9,277 bases of DNA from Flavobacteriaceae bacterium. Its GTDB lineage: Bacteria > Bacteroidota > Bacteroidia > Flavobacteriales > Flavobacteriaceae. The DNA lies in contig WFZY01000362.1 of the NCBI GenBank assembly GCA_015489265.1, positions 1 through 9,277 of the forward strand, read 5' to 3'. Numbering within the stretch: the stretch's first letter is position 1; every line of letters starts with the position of its first letter. Made by a program: the position numbers and the translations under genes. The notes under the pieces are model-generated. The model did no database searches. It was given only the letters and a program-made list of their open reading frames with translations, and had not been told where the DNA came from. This document shows, one piece after another, positions 1 through 7,456 of this stretch.

Positions 1-697
1 CTTTGGCATGTCCCCAGTCTCTTTTGGCATCTAAGTTACCCAAATACAAGGTGTCTTGTAGTCCTAAAACTATTTTAGCCGCCGCTCTGGTTATTTTACG
101 GCTGACGAAAGTTTCGCCACGTAAAGGTGATTCGTGATTGAACAAAATGCCATTTGAAGCAAACATATTATAAGCTTCGCGATAGTTGACGGTAATCCAG
201 TAAGCATAAAGTTTAGCTACGGCATATGGACTACGCGGATAAAAAGGGGTTTTCTCCGACTGTGGCACCTCTTGCACTTTGCCAAAAAGTTCTGAGGTAG
301 AAGCTTGATAAATTTTAGTTTTACCGGTCAACCCTAAAATTTTGACAGCTTCTAAAATCCGTAAAGTGCCGAGCGCATCTGTATCAGCTGTATATTCCGG
401 CATTTCAAAAGAAACTTGTACATGACTCATTGCCCCCAAATTGTAAATTTCATCGGGTTGCACTTCTTGAATAATTCTGATGAGATTAGTGCTGTCAGTT
501 AAATCACCATAATGTAAAATAAAATTCCTGTCCGGTTGATGCGGATCTTCATATAAATGGTCTATCCGGTCTGTATTAAATAAAGAGGAACGTCTTTTAA
601 TACCATGGACTTCATAGCCTTTTTTGAGTAAAAATTCACTCAAATAGGCACCATCCTGTCCCGTTACACCTGTAATTAGCGCTTTCTTTTTTTTCAC
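1..697 (-). CDS. gmd: GDP-mannose 4,6-dehydratase, N-terminal 232 codons (cut by left edge)
   Basis: Converts GDP-D-mannose to GDP-4-dehydro-6-deoxy-D-mannose, the first step towards GDP-L-fucose and related sugars, in the cytoplasm. Translating the minus strand gives an extended short-chain dehydrogenase. The NAD(P)-binding Rossmann loop is G10-x2-G13-x2-G16 (ALITGVTGQDGAYLSE). LHYGDLTDS lies near residues 61-69, and the catalytic region has STSE (133-136) and YAVAK with Y158 and K162. The visible part ends in LGNLDAKRDWGHAK, a family signature. The E. coli enzyme is about 373 residues, so roughly the last third lies outside the window. The start is GTG at 697-695: an in-frame TAA (700-698) directly precedes it, and it sits nine codons before G10, so no upstream start is possible. 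It is transcribed away from the glycosyltransferase at 877. Identity is near certain; only the role of the resulting sugar is inferred. Confidence 0.96.
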   Translation of the reverse strand, partial: MKKKKALITGVTGQDGAYLSEFLLKKGYEVHGIKRRSSLFNTDRIDHLYEDPHQPDRNFILHYGDLTDSTNLIRIIQEVQPDEIYNLGAMSHVQVSFEMPEYTADTDALGTLRILEAVKILGLTGKTKIYQASTSELFGKVQEVPQSEKTPFYPRSPYAVAKLYAYWITVNYREAYNMFASNGILFNHESPLRGETFVSRKITRAAAKIVLGLQDTLYLGNLDAKRDWGHAK

Positions 698-720
698 TTA
701 TTGTAAGTTTAAATAAAATT

Positions 721-728
721 CAAATTTA
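721..728 (-). promoter_or_regulatory. Putative -7 promoter element of gmd
   Basis: Read on the minus strand this is TAAATTTG, a match to the Bacteroidota -7 consensus TAnnTTTG recognised by the primary sigma factor. It lies 23 bp upstream of the GTG start, which would give a short leader of under 20 nt. I see no good -33 TTTG at the usual spacing, so the call rests on one element and its position. Confidence 0.45.
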
Positions 729-801
729 CTTAATTAAACTGAATTTTCTCCTAAATATTATCCAAAAAACTCCTTACATATAATCCTTTGACTATTTTCT
801 G

Positions 802-809
802 TATTTTTG
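802..809 (+). promoter_or_regulatory. Putative -7 promoter element of the glycosyltransferase gene
   Basis: TATTTTTG matches TAnnTTTG. A TTTG lies at 787-790, but only 11 bp upstream, closer than the roughly 19-21 bp normally seen between -33 and -7. If used, it leaves a leader of about 60 nt before the ATG at 877. T-runs are common here, so chance is a real alternative. Confidence 0.3.
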
Positions 810-876
810 CCTTATAGATAAGAAAGCTTTAGCCATCTTTTTTTGGTTCTTTAAAGTGACATAATTTAAACAATAC

Positions 877-1599
877 ATGATTGAAAAACTTTCCATACTC
901 ATTCCTGCATATAATGAAGCCCAAACCATACATTTGATTTTAGATAAAATAAAAGCTGTCCGTTTGATACATGATATTCAAAAAGAAATTATCATTGTTG
1001 ATGACCATTCCGCTGATCATACCGATAAAGCCGTCAAACGCTACATGCAAGATAATCCCGATTTGAATATTCATTTTTTCAGACAAGATAAGAATATGGG
1101 TAAAGGTGCCGCTATACACAGAGCCATCAAAGAAGCTACCGGTGACTATATCATTGTTCAAGATGCCGATTTGGAATATGACCCCGAAGAATACAATATT
1201 TTGTTAAAACCGGTTGTTATGGGCGTTGCCGATGTGGTTTACGGTTCGCGTTTTATGGGCGGCAAGCCCCACCGTATCTTATTTTACTGGCACAGTATCG
1301 GTAACAAATGGCTGACAAATTTGTCCAATATGTTTACCAATTTGAACCTGACCGATATGGAAACTTGTTACAAATTGGTCAAAACGGACATCATCAAAGC
1401 CATTCCACTTAACGAAAAACGTTTTGGTTTTGAACCGGAATTGACAGCCAAGTTGAGTCGTATCAAAAATATCCGCATATACGAAGTTGGTATCTCATAC
1501 TACGGTCGTACTTATGAAGAAGGTAAGAAAATCAATTGGAAAGACGGTATGCGAGCAATTTATGTGATTCTGAAATATGGTTTGTTCAAATCAAAATAG
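877..1599 (+). CDS. Family 2 glycosyltransferase, polyprenyl-phosphate mannose/glucose synthase type
   Basis: A 240-residue GT-A fold enzyme, probably moving a hexose from GDP-mannose or UDP-glucose onto a polyprenyl phosphate at the inner face of the membrane. The N-terminus LSILIPAYNEAQTI (5-18) is the nucleotide-binding strand, IIIVDDHSADHT (38-49) carries the DD pair, and QDADLEYDP (95-103) contains the metal-binding DxD. NMGKGAAIHRA (73-83) and YGSRFMGG (122-129) are typical of the Dpm1-like branch. RFGFEPELTAKL (182-193) is an acceptor-side motif common in this family. There is no hydrophobic C-terminal segment, so it is the short soluble form without membrane anchor or GtrA domain. The start ATG sits four codons before the first strand. 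It is monocistronic as far as seen, divergent from gmd, which also uses GDP-mannose. The donor and acceptor cannot be read from sequence. Confidence 0.88.
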   Translation: MIEKLSILIPAYNEAQTIHLILDKIKAVRLIHDIQKEIIIVDDHSADHTDKAVKRYMQDNPDLNIHFFRQDKNMGKGAAIHRAIKEATGDYIIVQDADLEYDPEEYNILLKPVVMGVADVVYGSRFMGGKPHRILFYWHSIGNKWLTNLSNMFTNLNLTDMETCYKLVKTDIIKAIPLNEKRFGFEPELTAKLSRIKNIRIYEVGISYYGRTYEEGKKINWKDGMRAIYVILKYGLFKSK

Positions 1600-1624
1600 A
1601 TGCTCGTTTTTTACTTTACATCCG

Positions 1625-1668
1625 CACTTGACACTAATTCACTTTCCACTTGGTACTAATTATTTCCT
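1625..1668. repeat. Imperfect 22-bp direct repeat, two copies
   Basis: Two adjacent 22-bp units begin at 1625 and 1647. The first 15 bases match at 13 positions (CACTTG-two variable bases-ACTAATT) and the remainder has diverged. The pair lies in the spacer between the glycosyltransferase and the porG-like gene. I see no encoded function; it looks like a decaying tandem duplication. Confidence 0.5.
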
Positions 1669-1686
1669 CATTTCCTCATTTCCTCA
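1663..1686. repeat. Perfect tandem repeat, TTTCCTCA x3
   Basis: Three exact consecutive copies of the 8-bp unit, starting at 1663, 1671 and 1679. It overlaps the end of the 22-bp repeat and lies about 60 bp upstream of the putative -7 box for the next gene. Short tandem units of this kind can change copy number by slippage, but at this distance from the promoter an effect on expression is speculative. Confidence 0.85.
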
Positions 1687-1746
1687 AAATAACCTCCGTC
1701 ATTCAATAAAGCCCAAAATTGTACGTTATTAAATTAGTTTTATTAC

Positions 1747-1754
1747 TATATTTG
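1747..1754 (+). promoter_or_regulatory. Putative -7 promoter element for the porG-uppS-bamA-ompH cluster
   Basis: TATATTTG matches the Bacteroidota TAnnTTTG consensus and lies 24 bp before the ATG at 1779, giving a leader of about 20 nt. A TTG at 1719-1721 is about 25 bp upstream, somewhat far for a -33 element. The next four genes have gaps of 45 bp or less and no promoter of comparable quality, so this is the likely main promoter of the cluster. Confidence 0.5.
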
Positions 1755-1778
1755 CAAATTCCAATTTATATTCAATAA

Positions 1779-2513
1779 ATGACAAAACTAAAGTTATTCA
1801 GTCTTTTTTTTATTTTAAATCTGGCTACTATTTGGGCTCAACAATACGAGTTTGGTATTGTAGCCGGTGGCGGTAATTATATTGGTGATATCGGTCGTGA
1901 GTATTATTTTTACCCAAATAAACCCGGAGGTGGCATAGTCTTTAAGCGTACTGTTAACCAATGGTTTTCCATTCGTTTAAATATGAATTATTTTCAGATT
2001 TCGGCTAAAGACTCAGAAGCAGAGAGCCTTGGACGCCGAGCCAGAAATTTTGCAACAGAGGCGCAACTTTTTTATTTTGATATGGGTGTTGAATACAATT
2101 TTATAGCGCGTAATCCTTTTTTGAAATTGCAGAGTATTCATAAAATTACACCATATTTTTTTACCGGTATCGGTTTGGGTAATTATTCCGGCAGTTTTTA
2201 TCGCAATGATATAAATGATAATTCAAAAAAACAAGGATATAAATTTAATGGCACCAACTTGAGTATTCCTATGGTTTTAGGTTTAAAATATAAAGCATCA
2301 CCGCATTTTCTTATTGCTCTGGAAACAGGTGCTTATTATTTTTTAACGGACAATCTGGATGGAACAGGAAGTTTTTACGGTAATGAAGATAGAATCATTA
2401 AAAGTGGACTCATTCCCACAACCAATACACACTCCAATGATTGGTATACATTTACATCAATCGGTTTTATCTACACCTTTGGTGATTTGAGTTGTTATTT
2501 TAATATGCAATAA
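1779..2513 (+). CDS. porG: PorG-like outer-membrane beta-barrel protein (DUF6089 type)
   Basis: A 244-residue exported protein. Residues 1-20 form a signal peptide ending in IWA, with mature QQYEFG. The mature part alternates polar and aromatic residues in short strands separated by Gly- and Asn-rich turns, as in a small outer-membrane barrel. The opening YEFGIVAGGGNYIGDIG (23-39) and the closing DWYTFTSIGFIYTFGDLSCY (221-240) fit the DUF6089 pattern. In P. gingivalis the protein at this locus, directly upstream of uppS-bamA-ompH-ompH, is PorG, which associates with the PorK/PorN ring of the type IX secretion system at the inner face of the outer membrane. The assignment combines family look and synteny. 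DUF6089 relatives may also occur in species lacking type IX secretion, so the role here is inferred. A 12-bp gap separates it from uppS. Confidence 0.75.
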   Translation: MTKLKLFSLFFILNLATIWAQQYEFGIVAGGGNYIGDIGREYYFYPNKPGGGIVFKRTVNQWFSIRLNMNYFQISAKDSEAESLGRRARNFATEAQLFYFDMGVEYNFIARNPFLKLQSIHKITPYFFTGIGLGNYSGSFYRNDINDNSKKQGYKFNGTNLSIPMVLGLKYKASPHFLIALETGAYYFLTDNLDGTGSFYGNEDRIIKSGLIPTTNTHSNDWYTFTSIGFIYTFGDLSCYFNMQ

Positions 2514-2525
2514 ACACTAATTGAA

Positions 2526-3278
2526 ATGATGTCTCAATCTAATACCTTAAATTCTGATATTTTACCGCAACACATTGCTATTATTATGGATGGTAATGGA
2601 CGTTGGGCAAAACAAAGAGGCAAAAAACGTGTTTTCGGGCATCATCAAGGTGTTAAAACGGTTAGACAAATTGTTGAAAATTCCGTAGAACTCAAAATTA
2701 AATATTTAAGTTTATATACTTTTTCAACCGAAAATTGGAACCGTCCAAAAGAAGAAGTGGATGCCTTGATGGATTTGTTGGTGCAAACCTTAAATGAACA
2801 AATTGACGATTTAATGAAGCAAAATATACGGCTTAATGCCATAGGCGATTTAAGCCGGTTACCCGTAAAAACCTATCAAACCTTAAAAGACGTATTGCAG
2901 AAAACAGCCGGCAATTCCGGTATGATGCTGTCTATTGCACTCAATTACGGTGGTCGCGACGAAATTGTACAAATGACTAAAAAACTGGCAAAAAAAGTTA
3001 AAAATAATATAATTTTGCCCGAAAATATTGATGAAAATAAAATAAATTTGCACCTTTACAGCCATAATTTGCCCGATGTGGACTTTATGATTAGAACCGG
3101 TGGCGAAAAAAGAATCAGCAATTTTTTATTGTGGAAAATTGCCTATGCCGAATTATATTTTACCGATGTACTTTGGCCTGATTTTAACAAACAACACTAT
3201 TATGAAGCTTTGGCTGATTATCAAAAAAGAGAAAGAAGATTTGGAAAAACAAGTGAACAGATTAACAATGAAGCATAA
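2526..3278 (+). CDS. uppS: Undecaprenyl diphosphate synthase (cis-isoprenyl transferase)
   Basis: Condenses eight isopentenyl diphosphates onto farnesyl diphosphate to make C55 undecaprenyl diphosphate, the carrier lipid for peptidoglycan and surface glycans. The 250-residue protein has all family blocks: HIAIIMDGNGRWA (16-28) with catalytic D22, RGKKRVFGHHQG (31-42), LSLYTFSTENW (61-71), and the diphosphate-binding stretch RTGGEKRISNFLLW at 190-203 followed by AYAELYFTD (206-214) and LWPDF. K204 stands where Q is usual after LLW; the change looks harmless. The length is close to E. coli UppS (253). Two ATGs stand in tandem (2526 and 2529), so the start could be one codon later. The last 11 bp overlap the start of bamA, suggesting translational coupling. 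Confidence 0.97.
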   Translation: MMSQSNTLNSDILPQHIAIIMDGNGRWAKQRGKKRVFGHHQGVKTVRQIVENSVELKIKYLSLYTFSTENWNRPKEEVDALMDLLVQTLNEQIDDLMKQNIRLNAIGDLSRLPVKTYQTLKDVLQKTAGNSGMMLSIALNYGGRDEIVQMTKKLAKKVKNNIILPENIDENKINLHLYSHNLPDVDFMIRTGGEKRISNFLLWKIAYAELYFTDVLWPDFNKQHYYEALADYQKRERRFGKTSEQINNEA

Positions 3279-5820
3279 ATTATTATGGTCTATTTTGACC
3301 TTTTTATTAGTAACCGGTCTTTACGGTCAAAAGGTCAAGAGCGATGATTATAAAATCTACCAAATAGAAGACATTAAAATCAACGGGTTAAAACAGTTTA
3401 ATCCACAAACCGTAAAAGCATTTATCGGCGTTGATAAAGGGGATATTATCGAAGTGCCCGGCGAACAAACCGCAGAAATTATCAACAAGCTCTGGGACTT
3501 AACTTATTTTTCCGATGTCGATCTGTACGTTATTCCTACAACTGACAATAAGGTGATTCTGGAAATAGACTTACAAGAATTACCTAAACTTTCTGAGGTA
3601 AAAATTAAAGGAATTTCACGTTCCAAACGCAAAGAGTTTATCAAAGATTTGGGACTGAAAAAAAATGCTATTTTAAGCGAAAACTTGAAAGCCAAAACCA
3701 TAGAAACCATCAAAAACAAGTTTCTGCAAAAGGGTTTTTTAAAAACAAAAGTAAAATTGACAACGGTAGCAGATTCTGCCGATTACGTCAAGTTGTTGGT
3801 CAATGTTGATAAAGGTAAGCGAATCAAAATCAATCATATCAATATCATCGGCAATAAAAATATCAAAGCCCGAAAACTCAAACGCCAACTTAAACATACT
3901 AAAGAAAAACGTTTTTATCGCTTTTGGAAACGGTCTAAATATATTCCGGATGATTTCAAGGAAGACTTGGTCAAGCTCGAAAAATATTATAAAGAACAGG
4001 GCTATCGCAATGCACGGGTTCTATCCGATTCCGTATATTTTGACAAAAAAAATAAATTGAATATTGATATTAAAGTAGAAGAAGGACAAAAATATTATTT
4101 CGGCAATATTGATGTAGTTGGTAACAGCCGCTATTCAACCGATTTTATCAAAAAGATTTTAGGCATCAAAAAAGGCGACACATATAACGGTACACTCATA
4201 GCCAAGCGTATTGATGACCCCAGCAAACCTGACGCTGTAAGTGTTACCAATTTATATCAAAATAACGGGTATCTGTTTTCACGTATCAATTTGGTAGAAA
4301 AAGGTATTCGCAAAGATACCATTGATTACGAATTGCGTATTTATGAAGGCAAGCCGGCCAAATTTAATAACATTACGGTCAACGGTAATTTAAAAACCAA
4401 CGACAAAGTTATTTATCGCGAATTGCGAACATTGCCCGGAGCAACCTACAGCAAACAAAACGTGATTAGAACTATTAGAGAGCTGGCACAAATGCAAATT
4501 TTTGATGCTGAGAAAATCACACCGGATTTAAAAAATATTGACCCCAATGCCGGTACGGTCGATGTCGATTGGCATGTTGAAGAATCCGGTAGTAGTCAAA
4601 TACAACTGCAAGGTGGTTTTGACGGACATTATTTCATCGGGACATTGGGATTAGCTTTAAAAAACTTTTCTATCAGAAACATTTTTAACGGCAAAGCATA
4701 CAAACCGCTGCCTATGGGCGATGGTCAGAATTTGTCCTTAAATTTGCAAGTTTCACAACGGTATGAAACTTACAGTTTATCCTTTATGGAACCTTGGTTT
4801 GGCGGTAAAAAACCACAAGCATTTACCGTTTCGACCTACTACTCAACCTATTACGGTATTGATTATACCAGTAACAACATTAATTATTACGATGTTGACC
4901 GAAGCAAACGCTTTATCATTACCGGTTTATCGGTAGGTTTGTCCAGAAAATTACAGTGGCCTGACGACTTTTTCTATTTGAGCCAATCCGTAAGTTTGAA
5001 CCATTATACCATTGATAATTACGGCTCAATCGGAGCATTTGGATTCAATAACGGTACATCCAATAATTTTTCTTATAATGTAATGTTCGGACGAAATTCA
5101 AGCGGACCCAATCCTATTTTCCCTACGGTAGGTTCTGAGTTCGGTTTGAGTTTAAAATTGACACCGCCATATTCATTATTTAGCCATATTGATTATGCTA
5201 CCATAAATCAAAATCCTGATTTTCAAGATGCGGACGGCAACCCCGATTATGAAAAAATAAACAGACAGAAATACAAATTTATTGAGTATTACAAAATAAA
5301 AATGTCAGGTACTTGGTATTCGTCCTTATACAAAAAATTGACCTTGCGTTCTAAAGCCGAATTCGGTTTATTAGGTGCTTATAATAAAGATTTGGGTATT
5401 CCGCCTTTTGAAAGATTCTTTGTTGGCGGAACCATGCCTACCGGTGGCAATCTCGATTCGAGAGAAACCATTCCGCTGCGTGGTTATACTGATCAATCAT
5501 TAAATAGAAGTTTTGCCAATAGAGGCGGAACCGTTTACAATAAGTTTTTATTTGAATTACGCTATCCTATTACTTTAAAACCACAAGCATCCATTTATGT
5601 ATTGTCATTTTTTGAAGGCGCCAATACCTATAACAATATAAAATATTATAATCCGTTCTCATTAAAAAAATCTGCCGGAGTCGGTGTGCGTATTTTTATG
5701 AGCGCTTTCGGATTATTGGGTATTGATTTCGGATACGGCTTTGATAAAGTCCCCGACAATACCGGCGTTCCTAAAGTTTCCGGATGGCAAACGCACTTTA
5801 TTATGAATCAAAGATTTTAA
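3268..5820 (+). CDS. bamA: Outer-membrane protein assembly factor BamA (Omp85)
   Basis: Central subunit of the machine that folds and inserts beta-barrel proteins into the outer membrane. The 850-residue protein starts with a signal peptide (1-20, MKHKLLWSILTFLLVTGLYG, mature Q21). Five POTRA repeats can be placed roughly at 33-105, 109-182, 186-272, 276-361 and 365-440, each opening with an I/V-x-I/V-x-G strand such as INIIGN or ITVNGN. The barrel fills 441-850. The lid-loop motif appears as LRGY (737-740; usually VRGF/Y), and the chain ends in a terminal aromatic, MNQRF, as the beta-signal requires. The start was set at the ATG at 3268 because the signal peptide begins there. The frame stays open 56 codons further, to an ATG at 3100 inside uppS, but that extension is hydrophilic and would bury the signal sequence. 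It is slightly longer than E. coli BamA (810). Confidence 0.96.
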   Translation: MKHKLLWSILTFLLVTGLYGQKVKSDDYKIYQIEDIKINGLKQFNPQTVKAFIGVDKGDIIEVPGEQTAEIINKLWDLTYFSDVDLYVIPTTDNKVILEIDLQELPKLSEVKIKGISRSKRKEFIKDLGLKKNAILSENLKAKTIETIKNKFLQKGFLKTKVKLTTVADSADYVKLLVNVDKGKRIKINHINIIGNKNIKARKLKRQLKHTKEKRFYRFWKRSKYIPDDFKEDLVKLEKYYKEQGYRNARVLSDSVYFDKKNKLNIDIKVEEGQKYYFGNIDVVGNSRYSTDFIKKILGIKKGDTYNGTLIAKRIDDPSKPDAVSVTNLYQNNGYLFSRINLVEKGIRKDTIDYELRIYEGKPAKFNNITVNGNLKTNDKVIYRELRTLPGATYSKQNVIRTIRELAQMQIFDAEKITPDLKNIDPNAGTVDVDWHVEESGSSQIQLQGGFDGHYFIGTLGLALKNFSIRNIFNGKAYKPLPMGDGQNLSLNLQVSQRYETYSLSFMEPWFGGKKPQAFTVSTYYSTYYGIDYTSNNINYYDVDRSKRFIITGLSVGLSRKLQWPDDFFYLSQSVSLNHYTIDNYGSIGAFGFNNGTSNNFSYNVMFGRNSSGPNPIFPTVGSEFGLSLKLTPPYSLFSHIDYATINQNPDFQDADGNPDYEKINRQKYKFIEYYKIKMSGTWYSSLYKKLTLRSKAEFGLLGAYNKDLGIPPFERFFVGGTMPTGGNLDSRETIPLRGYTDQSLNRSFANRGGTVYNKFLFELRYPITLKPQASIYVLSFFEGANTYNNIKYYNPFSLKKSAGVGVRIFMSAFGLLGIDFGYGFDKVPDNTGVPKVSGWQTHFIMNQRF

Positions 5821-5865
5821 TAAATTTCGACTTTGGCATAATTATTTCTTAATATAAACTGAACT

Positions 5866-6912
5866 ATGAAAAAATTAGTCATTTTACCGGTTTTAATCTT
5901 TTTGACCACCATCATATACGGTCAAGGAAGAATTAGAATTGCCTCAGTCGATATGGATTATATTCTTGAAAAATTACCGGAATATCAATCGGCTTTAAAA
6001 GAACTCAATGCCAGAGCCAATCGTTGGAAAGCGGAAATAGAACGCAAAGAAAAAGAAATTAAAGACCTGAAAGATGCTTTGGAACAAGAAAAGGTTTTAT
6101 TAACCAAAGAACTGTTACAAGAAAAAGAAGAAGAAATTGCTTTCAAAGAAAAAGAACTGTTGAAATACCAATTGGCAAAATTCGGACCTGAAGGCGACTA
6201 CATTCTTCAAAAAGAACACTTGGTAACACCGGTGCAAGATAGGGTTTTCAATGCCGTTGCCAAATTGTTAAAAACTGCCAAATATGATATTGTATTTGAC
6301 AAAGCCAATGATAAATTGGGGCTGATTTATACATCACCCAAATTGGATATTTCCGATAAAATATTGAAATTAATCAGCAAAGAAAAAGGTAAAGAAGATC
6401 GCGTTAAAAAAAATAAAGAACGAAAAGCAAAACAAAAAGAAAAACAAAGTGAAGCGGCGAAAAGAAGAGCCGAATTGGCTGCCAAGCGAAAAGCCGAACG
6501 TGAAGCCAAACGCAAAGCTGCGCTAGAAGCACGTCAAAAACAAAGAGAGGCCAAGAAAAAGAAAGCTGCAGACAATAAGGATAATAAAAAAGTAACGGAC
6601 GGAGAAGCCACAGAAAAAAAACAAAATGAAGCCGCTGTAAACAAGGATAGAAAAGAGCAAAAATCAGCTGAAAGCCATAAATCAAATAAAGCTAAGACCG
6701 ATGAAAATACGGAAACTTACGGCAAACAATTAACGCCTGAACAACTTAAAGCTTTTGAAGCACAACAAAAAAAATTGACGCCGGAACAAAGAGCCGCGCA
6801 GCGTAAAGCAGAACGTGAAGCACGACGTCAAAGAATTTTGGAAGAACGGCGCAAACGTAAAGCTCAAAAAAATAAACAATCTGATGATAACCATAAAGAA
6901 AATAATAACTAA
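5866..6912 (+). CDS. OmpH/Skp-family periplasmic chaperone with long basic C-terminal tail
   Basis: Likely a holdase that carries unfolded outer-membrane proteins to BamA. A signal peptide (1-20, ending IIYGQ) precedes a Skp-like core: IASVDMDYILEKLPEY (25-40), a long charged coiled coil (about 41-105), then TPVQDRVFNAVAKLLK (121-136) and YDIVFDKANDKLGLIY (140-155), which form the trimer body. This core ends near residue 170, the full length of an ordinary family member. Residues 171-348 are an extra low-complexity tail dominated by Lys, Arg, Ala, Glu and Gln. The tail contains a repeated block (205-227 and 310-332, both reading roughly AAxRKAEREAxR) and two LTPEQ motifs (289-293, 304-308). 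Nothing in the tail matches a domain I recognise. It lies 45 bp after bamA and 24 bp before a second, short family member. The core assignment is firm; the role of the tail is unknown. Confidence 0.9.
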   Translation: MKKLVILPVLIFLTTIIYGQGRIRIASVDMDYILEKLPEYQSALKELNARANRWKAEIERKEKEIKDLKDALEQEKVLLTKELLQEKEEEIAFKEKELLKYQLAKFGPEGDYILQKEHLVTPVQDRVFNAVAKLLKTAKYDIVFDKANDKLGLIYTSPKLDISDKILKLISKEKGKEDRVKKNKERKAKQKEKQSEAAKRRAELAAKRKAEREAKRKAALEARQKQREAKKKKAADNKDNKKVTDGEATEKKQNEAAVNKDRKEQKSAESHKSNKAKTDENTETYGKQLTPEQLKAFEAQQKKLTPEQRAAQRKAEREARRQRILEERRKRKAQKNKQSDDNHKENNN

Positions 6913-6936
6913 AATTAAACATTAAAATAGAATCAT

Positions 6937-7440
6937 ATGAGACACTTAAAACTAGTATTCGCCGCATTATTACTTTGGATGGGAACAACCAATGCCAATG
7001 CGCAAAAAATTGCACATATAAACGTGCAAAAAATTATGACCGAAATGCCTGAATTTAAAGCCGGTCAAGCTCAGTTGAAAAAGTTGTATGCAACTTATCA
7101 AAAAGAGTTTAAAGAAATGCAAGATGCTTATCAAGCCAAACTCAAAAAGTATCAAGACGAGTCTAAAACCGTTTCAGAGCAAGAAAACCAAAAACGGGTT
7201 AAAGAACTAATGGAAATGGAAAAAAACATTGCCAAAGCCCAACAAGATATTCAAGCCGAAGCCCAAAAGAAAGAAGCCGAATTGATGAAACCAATTCAAG
7301 AAAAATTGATGAAAGCTATCAAAGATGTGGCTAAAGAAAAAGGTTATGATTATGTATTTGACAGTTCAGGTCCCACCAATTTAATTGTAGCTAATGGACC
7401 GGATATATATGCCGATGTTAAAGCCAAATTGGGCTTCTAA
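6937..7440 (+). CDS. OmpH/Skp-family periplasmic chaperone, short form
   Basis: A 167-residue protein of normal Skp length. The signal peptide covers 1-22 with cleavage after ANA. The mature part opens with KIAHINVQKIMTEMPEF (24-40), the family's first strand and helix. A charged coiled coil follows (about 41-112, the tentacle), then KPIQEKLMKAIKDVAKEKGY (118-137) and the strand YVFDSSGP (139-146), and the chain ends VKAKLGF. It is the second OmpH in tandem and lacks the basic tail of its neighbour, so the pair may have divided roles or form mixed trimers (inference). It is the last gene of the cluster; a terminator begins 16 bp after its stop codon. The ompH/skp label is left off as a symbol because it fits both paralogues equally. 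Confidence 0.93.
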   Translation: MRHLKLVFAALLLWMGTTNANAQKIAHINVQKIMTEMPEFKAGQAQLKKLYATYQKEFKEMQDAYQAKLKKYQDESKTVSEQENQKRVKELMEMEKNIAKAQQDIQAEAQKKEAELMKPIQEKLMKAIKDVAKEKGYDYVFDSSGPTNLIVANGPDIYADVKAKLGF

Positions 7441-7456
7441 TAATAGTATTATGTCT

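Noticed and set aside
940..1161. 73-codon minus-strand frame opposite the glycosyltransferase
   Set aside because: It covers the conserved DD and DxD motifs of the sense gene and has no features of its own.
1600..1662. Possible terminator after the glycosyltransferase (TTTTTT at about 1608)
   Set aside because: The T-run is not preceded by an inverted repeat I can find, so no hairpin can be supported.
3100..3267. N-terminal 56-codon extension of bamA
   Set aside because: It lies wholly within the strongly conserved end of uppS, is hydrophilic, and would place the signal peptide internally.
3803..4060. 85-codon plus-strand frame inside bamA
   Set aside because: It is an out-of-frame shadow within the POTRA region; the bamA frame is intact and conserved on both sides.
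5821..5865. Separate promoter in the gap between bamA and the first ompH
   Set aside because: A CTTTGG string is present but no TA stands at the required position for a TAnnTTTG box; read-through from the upstream genes is more likely.
6327..7155. Several minus-strand open frames of 60-93 codons across the ompH genes
   Set aside because: They are antisense to clearly coding, Lys/Glu-rich sequence; AAA and GAA codons read backwards give Phe/Leu/Ser-rich frames that look like membrane proteins but carry no family motif.
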